Made by a program: the position numbers and the translations under genes. This document shows, in pieces, positions 19,601 through 21,303 of a DNA stretch of 21,303 nucleotides. The notes below the pieces were generated by a model, which was not told where the DNA came from, did not search any database, and saw nothing but the letters and a program-made list of their open reading frames with translations. How positions within the stretch are numbered: the stretch's first letter is position 1; each line of letters opens with the position of its first letter. The stretch covers positions 210,031 through 231,333 of the forward strand of contig BLXT01008612.1 of assembly GCA_019648995.1 (NCBI GenBank), written 5' to 3'. This DNA comes from Plakobranchus ocellatus (lineage: Eukaryota > Mollusca > Gastropoda > Plakobranchidae).

Positions 19601-20141
19601 AGAATCAGTGTGGTCGTGTGTGTTACTCTGGGGCCAAGGTGAGTCCAGACATACTTTGCATGAGACAAATATCAAATGTTCTCTTATCTTTTTTATTCAG
19701 CAATTATATGAGATCAGAGCACAGAGAGGCTGATGGATAGATAGCAGAAAACATTCAAACATGAAGAAAGTTACAAAAATGATAGGGAAGAGTTAAGTCT
19801 TTTTTTTAATTTCTTGCTTTGTGTAATTATGTGTTTGACTGTTTTGGCTTATAAGACAGGCCCTTTCTAATTAGGAAATTAGCACATTTGCAAGATAAAC
19901 GAAAGGAAAAAATAATCTTTTTATTTCTAATAAAGTTCCGTAGTTTGCACGAATTTGAACTTAAACGTCACTTTGTTCTGTGTTTCACTTTTCAGGAATG
20001 TTGTGATGGTAATCTTCATGATGCAAGACCAGGCTATGGATGTTGTGGAACTGACTACCTCCCTAAAGCAAGCTCAGACCTTGTGTGCTGTGCAGGCAAA
20101 TTTTATTCCCCTCAAGAAAATTTTAAGTGTTGTGGAAGGAG
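381..20141 (+). CDS. USH2A: Usherin (USH2A)-like FN3-repeat protein, internal part, 20 exons
   Basis: Joined coding segments: 381-604, 2365-2512, 4367-4518, 5261-5423, 5834-6013, 6557-6704, 6966-7105, 7685-7821, 11252-11387, 12205-12386, 13279-13399, 14074-14292, 15032-15223, 15682-15927, 16353-16574, 17057-17259, 17583-17699, 18354-18445, 19539-19638, 19996-20141. All introns are GT-AG and the phases match throughout, giving about 1,089 codons without a stop. The product is about eleven FN3 domains, each with the W..P..(PNG) strand-C region and L.PYT.Y strand-F region, followed by a CC-rich insertion that interrupts the last FN3. That insertion, plus ACTxxGCT-type cysteine pairs in several FN3 domains, points to usherin. 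In vertebrates usherin is a very large single-pass protein with laminin and FN3 domains, found at hair-cell ankle links and the photoreceptor periciliary membrane. Many NxS/T sites fit an extracellular protein. The signal peptide, laminin domains, membrane segment and PDZ-binding tail are outside the window. The invertebrate role is unknown; another FN3 giant is possible but less likely. Confidence 0.82.
605..2364 (+). other. Intron 1
   Basis: This is 1.76 kb of AT-rich sequence with a GTGAGA donor and a T-rich tract before the CCACCAG acceptor. It contains a perfect 20-base palindrome of TA steps around CATG at 870-889 and many short A and T runs. The open frames here (for example 618-890 and 1910-2176) have no recognisable domain and low-complexity composition, and I treat them as chance. 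I see no gene or transposon in it. Confidence 0.7.
2365..2512 (+). CDS. USH2A: Exon 2: end of FN3 domain 1, start of FN3 domain 2
   Basis: The acceptor is TTTTTTTCCACCAG at 2364 and the incoming phase is 0. The exon opens with ACTGGGCTLSTPAV, the paired-cysteine loop between strands F and G that ends FN3 domain 1. It crosses the domain border without an intron and runs through EIKWEPPLFPNG of domain 2. The donor AATG|GTTGGT departs from consensus, but the split glycine codon (phase 1) joins exactly to exon 3 to give PNG-QITSY, which supports it. Confidence 0.82.
2840..4036 (+). mobile_element. 5'-truncated RTE/BovB-like LINE fragment, sense strand
   Basis: This is the 3' part of a non-LTR retrotransposon: the reverse-transcriptase fingers and palm, the connecting region and the coding 3' end. 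After the in-frame stop at 4023-4025 there is a short A/G-rich tail, as RTE elements often have short 3' ends. The endonuclease half is missing, which is the usual outcome of incomplete target-primed reverse transcription. The 5' limit at about 2840 is where recognisable RT homology begins, not a mapped junction. I saw no target-site duplication. The last roughly 150 coding bases align closely with the antisense copy ending at 9436, so both belong to one family. The RTE/BovB assignment is from motif recall. Confidence 0.8.
2864..4025 (+). pseudogene. LINE reverse transcriptase, broken by frameshifts and stops
   Basis: The RT can be followed through at least three frames. MPDKRTKDAIF and LVERCIEM start in one frame from 2864. 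After a one-base shift near 2930-2940 come FTDYSKAFDKVKY (2953 onward), RRVGQGCVVSS (about 3127-3159) and the catalytic LRYADDTALIAES with YADD at 3253-3264. Another shift near 3298 leads to SSNVKKTECMVISKK and ITKFKYLDYLR, stopping near 3477. Then follow KRIAIAKHTFQKMKPRLANR and SVFLYGC followed by an in-frame TAG where the family normally has a glutamate codon. Later SRGRERITFIE leads to a terminal SRQGT and stop. The two aspartates of YADD are kept, but the enzyme cannot be made. Confidence 0.85.
4367..4518 (+). CDS. USH2A: Exon 3: most of FN3 domain 2
   Basis: The acceptor AG is at 4365-4366; two bases complete the split glycine codon. It encodes QITSYVLLQNGAEVYNG, then VDGLLPYSRHTFRVRAC and the cysteine-pair loop ACTVQGCATSEE. 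The frame closes in phase 0 before GTAGGA. This is a typical second half of an FN3 domain, ending just before the border with domain 3. Confidence 0.88.
4519..5260 (+). other. Intron 3
   Basis: This is 742 bases, AT-rich. It contains a degenerate tandem repeat of 44-45 base period at about 4948-5080, listed separately. A short ATATATAT stretch follows. The acceptor CTTATGCTAG has only a modest pyrimidine tract. No gene is visible. Confidence 0.75.
4948..5080 (+). repeat. Degenerate tandem repeat, 44-45 base period, three units
   Basis: Three similar 20-base blocks start at 4948 (GTTAAGTTTTGATGACTAAG), 4993 (GTTCAGTCTTGATAACTAAG) and 5037 (GTTCAGTCTTGATACGTAAG), spaced 45 and 44 bases apart. 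The sequence between blocks is AT-rich and less conserved. It lies wholly inside intron 3. The origin is unknown; local slippage duplication or a transposon remnant are both possible. Confidence 0.65.
5261..5423 (+). CDS. USH2A: Exon 4: end of FN3 domain 2, first half of domain 3
   Basis: It starts in phase 0 with VEARTLEMPPVGN, the G strand of domain 2 and the linker. It then gives NVTWTTPENLNGFMTYYV, the B-C strands of domain 3 with an N-glycosylation sequon NVT. It ends CCT G|GTAAGA in phase 1. The open frame continues for some distance into the intron, but the donor and the matching phase of exon 5 mark the end. Confidence 0.85.
5424..5833 (+). other. Intron 4
   Basis: This is 410 bases, AT-rich, with a GTAAGA donor. 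The acceptor region (TTTTTATTTTCTCCAAACCACATCATTTAG) has a good pyrimidine tract slightly upstream. Nothing else is recognised. Confidence 0.7.
5834..6013 (+). CDS. USH2A: Exon 5: second half of FN3 domain 3
   Basis: Two bases complete a glutamate codon, then TWDYSTVNEQRVLLNET and LVPMSQYIIQVNGSNSMG follow, the strand E-F-G region. This domain lacks the cysteine pair, having SNSMGFILSN in the same loop. The exon ends at a domain border (MPPG) in phase 1 before a consensus GTAAGT donor. It is 180 bases with phase 1 at both sides, so skipping it would keep frame but remove half a domain. Confidence 0.86.
6014..6556 (+). other. Intron 5, ending in a large microsatellite
   Basis: This is 543 bases. 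Its last third is a compound CA/CATA/TA array (6351-6519) that stops only about 37 bases before the exon 6 acceptor. The acceptor-proximal stretch AATCTATAAATTCCCAG is A-rich with little pyrimidine tract. Confidence 0.75.
6351..6519 (+). repeat. Compound microsatellite (CA)n-(CG/CA)n-(CATA)n-(TA)n
   Basis: Reading left to right: CACA repeats, a GCAC/GCGC patch around 6370-6389, CA again, about 60 bases of CATA tetranucleotide, then about 54 bases of pure TA. Every frame is open here on both strands, giving long Thr-His or Tyr-Ile repeat peptides that are artefacts. The TA tract is self-complementary and could extrude a hairpin next to the exon 6 acceptor. Confidence 0.97.
6557..6704 (+). CDS. 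USH2A: Exon 6: first half of FN3 domain 4
   Basis: The acceptor is TTCCCAG at 6556. Two bases complete a threonine codon after the PPG of exon 5, then PDGMAPPELISETP and SIRATWRPVGRVNAP follow: linker, strand B and strand C. The usual PNG turn is replaced by RVNAPEDPAYTLQF. It ends IEK split after two bases (phase 2) at GTAGGG, which matches exon 7. Confidence 0.84.
6705..6965 (+). other. Intron 6
   Basis: This is 261 bases, the shortest intron in the window. It has a GTAGGG donor and an excellent T-rich acceptor ending TTTTTGCAG. No other feature is seen. Confidence 0.75.
6966..7105 (+). CDS. USH2A: Exon 7: second half of FN3 domain 4
   Basis: One base completes an asparagine codon, then EFGPTVTLSYVKMNLLPYTN and FFRVEVSNSLGYTLSD follow, with the LLPYTNYFFRV strand-F motif. 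There is no cysteine pair in this domain. It ends AQD plus one base (phase 1) at consensus GTAAGT, exactly at the domain border. Exons 6 and 7 together form one 288-base module flanked by phase-1 introns. Confidence 0.88.
7106..7684 (+). other. Intron 7
   Basis: This is 579 bases, AT-rich, with a GTAAGT donor and a strong TTTTCTCTTTCAG acceptor. I see nothing else in it. Confidence 0.75.
7685..7821 (+). CDS. USH2A: Exon 8: first half of FN3 domain 5
   Basis: It opens with a completed lysine codon and PGSMGLPLVVGV, then YVDLSWSAPLSPNGIVTNYN, a textbook FN3 B-C region with PNG. It ends MKMQ in phase 0 at a weak donor GTGATC. Exon 9, 3.4 kb further on, begins in phase 0 with the matching second half. 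Confidence 0.87.
8012..8187 (+). repeat. ATT/TTA trinucleotide microsatellite
   Basis: It starts as imperfect TTATTC hexamers and becomes long runs of ATT with GTT, ACT and ATC interruptions. It reads through as poly-isoleucine or poly-leucine, an artefact of the repeat. Confidence 0.95.
8188..8349 (+). repeat. TAG trinucleotide microsatellite
   Basis: About 54 TAG/AGT/GTA units run here, with interruptions near 8236-8242 and 8257-8260. It abuts the ATT array directly at TTTTTAG. It reads as poly-serine, poly-threonine or poly-tyrosine depending on frame and strand. One forward frame is nothing but TAG stops. Confidence 0.95.
8817..9020 (+). repeat. Imperfect tandem duplication, 114-base period, two units
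   Basis: ATATTCCAC at 8817 recurs at 8931, and GGATGGGCAAT at 8886 recurs at 9000, both exactly 114 bases apart. Between them TATATG-TGT/GTG, AAAATGCA, and ATATCACA versus GCATCACA also pair up. The unit has no coding sense. It could be a decayed satellite or part of an unknown transposon. Confidence 0.75.
9443..10897 (-). pseudogene. LINE endonuclease-linker-3' end ORF, broken
   Basis: From the likely start codon at 10895-10897 (MAPGRHPASARK) the frame reaches IATWKVRN, the first strand of an APE-type endonuclease. It shifts near 10818 and continues LHQKGKLENVIREMDRIKLA and VRWTGAGSMRLGSKTLIYSG. The family glutamate of the SEMRW-like segment is replaced (LAVVRW). Past the gap come SDRVVVAKLVAKPLN, then EDFNAKVG at about 10396-10419 (family GDFN), VGPTCIGTVNENGSRLFEW, and GADCDSDHIPIMC with the SDH motif at 10132-10140. 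The linker continues to about 9605, then jumps to the 3' end. Several frameshifts make it non-functional. Confidence 0.85.
10602..10628. other. Assembly gap (27 N) in a C/CA tract
   Basis: The gap is flanked by a run of eight or more C on the left and CCCACACACACACACAC on the right. It lies inside the antisense LINE endonuclease. The true repeat length is unknown, and the real missing span need not be 27 bases. Confidence 0.98.
11252..11387 (+). CDS. USH2A: Exon 9: second half of FN3 domain 5
   Basis: The acceptor AG is at 11250-11251, phase 0. It encodes VHGNATTARVDNLIPYTSY, then IFEVDVCTIAGCTKSPPSSS: the strand-F PYTSY motif followed by a cysteine pair (CTIAGC) and G strand. A sequon NAT is present. 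It ends EDG after one base (phase 1) at a GTGAGT donor on the domain border. Confidence 0.9.
11388..12204 (+). other. Intron 9
   Basis: This is 817 bases with a GTGAGT donor and a TTTTCTAG acceptor. The minus strand of 11896-12129 is open and less AT-skewed than usual for this DNA, and the minus strand near 11640-11700 reads MDIKEEHNHEQVLHENGIPW before decaying. Neither is recognised with confidence; a degraded insertion is possible. Confidence 0.6.
12205..12386 (+). CDS. USH2A: Exon 10: first half of FN3 domain 6
   Basis: It opens with a completed valine codon and PMDLQPPSLKALSPSAIEV, then EYQEPGQPNGQIAEYVIER. The conserved strand-B tryptophan is replaced by tyrosine (VEYQEP). A polar stretch EGQDDSTNSTVLVARPP follows with sequon NST. 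It ends MIK in phase 0 at GTTAAA, a weak donor supported by the phase of exon 11. Confidence 0.86.
12387..13278 (+). other. Intron 10
   Basis: This is 892 bases. It has a TTTTG pentamer run at 12652-12673 and G/T-rich neighbours. The minus strand at 12940-13188 is open for 82 codons; see findings. The acceptor is TTTGTACAG. Confidence 0.65.
12652..12673 (+). repeat. TTTTG pentanucleotide repeat
   Basis: Four TTTTG units in a row within a wider T/G-rich stretch of intron 10. Confidence 0.85.
13279..13399 (+). CDS. USH2A: Exon 11: second half of FN3 domain 6
   Basis: Phase 0 start. It encodes VYVDEANELKPFTVYSYRV, then NVRNGAGLGIGPWAVVSTG: strand E, the LKPFTVYSYRV strand-F motif, and a glycine-rich loop without cysteines. 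It ends ASx after one base (phase 1) at GTAAAT. A long CT/TA array begins only some 40 bases after the donor. Confidence 0.88.
13400..14073 (+). other. Intron 11, with CT/TA/CT microsatellite
   Basis: This is 674 bases. The first 220 are dominated by the compound repeat at 13441-13606. The rest is AT-rich without recognised features. The acceptor is ACTTTTAACAG. Confidence 0.75.
13441..13606 (+). repeat. Compound microsatellite C8-(CT)n-(TA)n-(CT)n
   Basis: Eight C, about 46 bases of CT, about 40 bases of TA, then more CT with small interruptions (CGCTCTA, CTGTC, CACTC). It follows the exon 11 donor by about 40 bases. All three forward frames are open as Ser-Leu or Tyr-Ile repeats, which are artefacts. 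Confidence 0.97.
14074..14292 (+). CDS. USH2A: Exon 12: most of FN3 domain 7
   Basis: Two bases complete an arginine codon, then PAGVSPPQVLGLDPTSV, VTWSPPLQPNGAIESYVL and VVEGLTPYTDYAVTVTACT follow. Nearly a whole FN3 in a single exon: strand B-C with PNG, a sequon NGT, and strand F. The donor CCA|GTGAGT falls inside the cysteine-pair loop, in phase 1. The length is 219 bases, phase 1 at both sides. Confidence 0.92.
14293..15031 (+). other. Intron 12
   Basis: This is 739 bases, AT-rich, with a GTGAGT donor and an ATGTGTTTCAG acceptor. I see no gene, transposon or large repeat. Confidence 0.7.
15032..15223 (+). CDS. USH2A: Exon 13: end of FN3 domain 7, first half of domain 8
   Basis: With exon 12 it rebuilds ACT-SGGCTES, the cysteine pair of domain 7. 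A Pro/Thr/Ser-rich linker follows (RTESTIPEPTPAPSPT), then SRISVLWQPSSSPNGPGINY of domain 8. It ends PLD plus one base at consensus GTAAGT. The length is 192 bases, phase 1 at both sides. Confidence 0.9.
15224..15681 (+). other. Intron 13
   Basis: This is 458 bases with no recognised repeat or gene. The GTAAGT donor is strong; the acceptor is CATTGCTCATTTCAG. Confidence 0.72.
15682..15927 (+). CDS. USH2A: Exon 14: second half of FN3 domain 8, first part of domain 9
   Basis: It opens with TTVTDINNWQSVYQG, then NLPMFTTYIYRVTVFNDKGQ, the strand E-F region of domain 8, without a cysteine pair. It crosses the border (FGGLPRLPPTV) into HLSVMVNWTLPS, strand B and the tryptophan of domain 9. Sequons NST and NWT are present. 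It is 246 bases, phase 1 at both sides, with a GTAAGA donor. Confidence 0.88.
15928..16352 (+). other. Intron 14
   Basis: This is 425 bases, AT-rich, with a GTAAGA donor. The acceptor is ATTTTTATCCCCAG. Nothing else is recognised. Confidence 0.72.
16353..16574 (+). CDS. USH2A: Exon 15: remainder of FN3 domain 9
   Basis: A completed serine codon, then PVELQGEVQSLTLEGQSS, VTAYPPFNSAGYVLGS and LTPNTQYEITLTVTIYGG follow. The C-strand turn has VELQGEV where most domains have PNG. The loop that carries cysteines in other domains is IYGGTSITS here. It ends LSG plus one base (phase 1) at GTAATT. 222 bases, phase 1 at both sides. Confidence 0.88.
16575..17056 (+). other. Intron 15
   Basis: This is 482 bases, AT-rich, with a short A10 run near 16725. 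The acceptor GTGATCTCTTTTAG is normal. Nothing else is recognised. Confidence 0.72.
17057..17259 (+). CDS. USH2A: Exon 16: most of FN3 domain 10
   Basis: A completed alanine codon, then PSGLPPPTLAVVSTSGLRVS, WMAPTQPNGDIISYTI and VDGLQPYTVYSVS follow. Classic FN3 strand B-C with PNG and strand F. The frame stays open past the donor TCA|GTAAGT, but the phase-0 join to exon 17 restores the cysteine loop, which decides the end. Confidence 0.9.
17260..17582 (+). other. Intron 16
   Basis: This is 323 bases. The acceptor TTTCTGATCACAATTTTAG has a moderate pyrimidine tract. Nothing else is recognised. Confidence 0.72.
17583..17699 (+). CDS. USH2A: Exon 17: end of FN3 domain 10, start of domain 11
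   Basis: It encodes MEACTVFACTTSPSTPG, the cysteine pair with alanine in place of the usual glycine (FACT). A linker TTAEAPPQGQPAPV follows, then the A-B strand LISVGSTE of domain 11. It is 117 bases, phase 0 at both sides. The donor GAG|GTATTG is weak but joins to LQISW in exon 18 in frame. Confidence 0.86.
17700..18353 (+). other. Intron 17
   Basis: This is 654 bases, AT-rich, with a weak GTATTG donor and an acceptor CTCACCTAATTTTCAG. The forward frame at 17720-17905 has no recognisable content. No repeat of note. Confidence 0.7.
18354..18445 (+). CDS. USH2A: Exon 18: strand B-C of FN3 domain 11
   Basis: Phase 0 start. LQISWTNPDRPNGIIQRYDL is an unmistakable FN3 segment with PNG, followed by WRKTLQKCVD. 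The cysteine begins the region where the FN3 fold is interrupted. It ends after two bases of the next codon (phase 2) at consensus GTAAGT. Confidence 0.9.
18446..19538 (+). other. Intron 18
   Basis: This is 1.09 kb, AT-rich, with a 16-base A run (19454-19469) close to its 3' end. Short arms GGTGTTC (19429-19435) and GAACACC (19470-19476) flank the A run. Open frames at 18568-18858 (+) and 19086-19361 (-) show no recognised domain. Confidence 0.68.
19454..19469 (+). repeat. A16 homopolymer
   Basis: Sixteen A in a row, between two 7-base inverted arms. It could be a slippage tract or the worn tail of an old retroposed insertion, but no insertion body is seen upstream. Confidence 0.85.
19539..19638 (+). 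CDS. USH2A: Exon 19: start of the cysteine-rich insertion
   Basis: It encodes LPTTDPELEKCTYIECGILE, then NQCGRVCYSGAK, with four cysteines. It ends in phase 0 at GTGAGT. The acceptor is ambiguous. AG at 19537-19538 has the better pyrimidine tract (CTCCTCTTCCAACCTTACAAG). AG at 19510-19511 lies 27 bases upstream and is also in phase, which would add nine residues including a cysteine and a sequon (LCSSSNLTS). Both keep the frame. I chose the downstream site for its tract. Confidence 0.78.
19639..19995 (+). other. Intron 19
   Basis: This is 357 bases with a GTGAGT donor and a strong TTCTGTGTTTCACTTTTCAG acceptor. Nothing else is recognised. Confidence 0.75.
19996..20141 (+). CDS. USH2A: Exon 20: cysteine-rich CC-pair repeats
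   Basis: It encodes ECCDGNLHDARPGYGCCGTD, then YLPKASSDLVCCAGKFYSP and NFKCCGRR. Four adjacent cysteine pairs are spaced about 13-18 residues apart, each tied to a short G/Y/F motif (CCxG, GYGCCG, CCAGKFY, CCGRR). This is the repeat pattern I associate with the usherin insertion within an FN3 domain. It ends in phase 2 at GTAATA, so the protein continues beyond the window. Confidence 0.9.
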
Positions 20142-21303
20142 GTAATACTTATTCTAAATAACAAAAAATTCAATCACTATTTTTTCTATGTTGAATTATG
20201 TGTGCAAAAATCTGAATTTTGCGGAAAAATATTAAAATATGATAAATATTTATTTTATAGATATGAAAGATTAGTGTTAGCATCTTATGCAATCTTGTGT
20301 CATTAACAAAGCGTTTATCGTAATTCCCTCTTTAAAAAAAATCAAAGTGTCAAGCTGGGCAATCCTAAAAAGTTGTACATGGCCTTTTTTTTTTAAGTTG
20401 CATTCCATGAAAAGAATTGTTTTGTTTTTAACTTCAAATTCATTCTTTTATTTTCATATAATTCTTTCCTTCTGATGATGGAAATGGATATGCAGGTGAG
20501 ATGTGAATTATAAAAGAAAATTTAGCATTTTCTAAACTAACTCTAATCTATGGATAACTGTTATTATCTTTGGTCAGTCCTTGAAAGACATGTTTTCTAC
20601 TTTTAATTTAAAATGTGGATTGTTCGAGATTTTAGGTCTCTTAAATGAGATGCTGGCTTGCTTTTTTTTTTATTGTAAACCTCAAAATTGATTTAGGTGC
20701 CTTTGACCTCAAGTCCGAGGCTTTTGCAAAGATGTTTAAGTGTGGCATGATCTTTTTTGGAAATTTAAGAGTAAATAGGTCTTACTTTAAACATTGTGCC
20801 CCAGACCTTACTGTAGGTATGCTTTTTTTTTTCAAAATGTACCTGAGCAGTATTACTGTTCTGTTTTCTTTACCTTTATTCTTTTTTTATTTATCTTCCT
20901 TTTAATTTCCTTTTCTCCATTTAAAAAAAGTACGTTTCAATAACTGAGTGTGCTTATGCTTCTATCTTGATTTTTTAGGGAGAAAGGGGGAGGAGTGGAG
21001 GGACTTAAATTTAAAACTTTATTTTTTTGGTTCTTTACCCAAGCTCAATGTCGAATTTTTTTTCAAAGTTGATTCTTCCTTGTAACTACAATTAAGTTAG
21101 CTATAATTTTTGTTAATTTAGATAATCACACCATTCGATTAGGATTTATCTATTCCACCCCCCCCCCCACACACACACACACACACACCTCTCTCTCTTT
21201 CTCTCTCTTGTCTCTCTCTTTTTCTCTCTCTCGTCTTTTTCGTTTTCTCTCTCTCTCTCTTTCTCTCTTCTCTCTCTCTCTCTCTTTCTCTCTTCTCTCT
21301 CTC
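20142..21303 (+). other. Intron after exon 20, running off the window
   Basis: This is 1.16 kb of AT-rich sequence. I searched it for a further CC-containing exon joining in phase 2 and found none. The open frame at 20645-20905 lacks the CC pattern and a plausible acceptor. The end is the CA/CT microsatellite. Confidence 0.68.
21158..21303 (+). repeat. C11-(CA)n-(CT)n compound microsatellite at window edge
   Basis: Eleven C, about 20 bases of CA, then about 115 bases of CT with TTT and TG/TCG interruptions, continuing past the window. It shares the C-run/CA or C-run/CT layout with the arrays at 10593-10646 and 13441-13606. Confidence 0.96.

Noticed and set aside
20480-20510. Donor-like ATGCAG|GTGAGATG
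   Set aside because: As a donor it has no upstream acceptor giving an exon with usherin-like content; as an acceptor in phase 2 it meets a stop at once.
20645-20905. Possible extra cysteine-containing exon (KCGMIFFGN, KHCAPDLTVG)
   Set aside because: It has no CC pairs, no good acceptor, and no join in phase 2 to exon 20. The GTAGGTATG near 20813 looks donor-like but stands alone.

Overview
This is animal (metazoan) nuclear DNA. It is AT-rich and crowded with microsatellites. One intron-split gene runs left to right across the whole window. Joining 20 GT-AG exons, with every codon phase matching its neighbour, gives one open frame of about 1,089 codons. It has neither the start codon nor the stop codon, so both ends of the gene lie outside the window. 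The protein is a chain of about eleven fibronectin type III (FN3) domains. Several carry an unusual cysteine pair (ACTxxGCT type) near the end of the fold. The eleventh FN3 is interrupted by a cysteine-rich stretch built on adjacent CC pairs. FN3 arrays with such an insertion are the mark of usherin (USH2A), the large membrane-linked matrix protein of sensory-cell adhesion complexes. I therefore read the window as an internal piece of an invertebrate USH2A orthologue.

Layout: intron to 380. Exons 1-8 (381-7821) encode FN3 domains 1-4 and the first half of domain 5. A 3.4-kb intron (7822-11251) follows. Exons 9-17 (11252-17699) encode the rest of domain 5 through the start of domain 11. Exons 18-20 (18354-20141) finish the start of domain 11 and enter the cysteine-rich region. 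The last 1.16 kb is intron ending in a CA/CT microsatellite.

Two decayed copies of one RTE/BovB-like non-LTR retrotransposon family lie in introns, in opposite directions. A 5'-truncated sense copy (about 2840-4036) keeps the reverse-transcriptase half and the 3' end. An antisense copy (about 9436-11190) keeps the 5' region, the endonuclease domain and the 3' end, but has lost the reverse transcriptase through an internal deletion. Their shared 3' coding ends align closely. The antisense copy holds a 27-base assembly gap.

Organism: lophotrochozoan and probably a mollusc. A cephalopod such as an octopus is my best guess, from the LINE type (which I associate with octopus genomes), the AT richness and the large CA/CATA/TA/TAG/CT arrays. 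This is inference, not proof. No prokaryotic features, RNA genes or CRISPR arrays were seen, and I found no clearly new system. The most useful points are the gene model itself, the two complementary LINE remnants, a two-choice acceptor at exon 19, and the module-symmetric exon phases.
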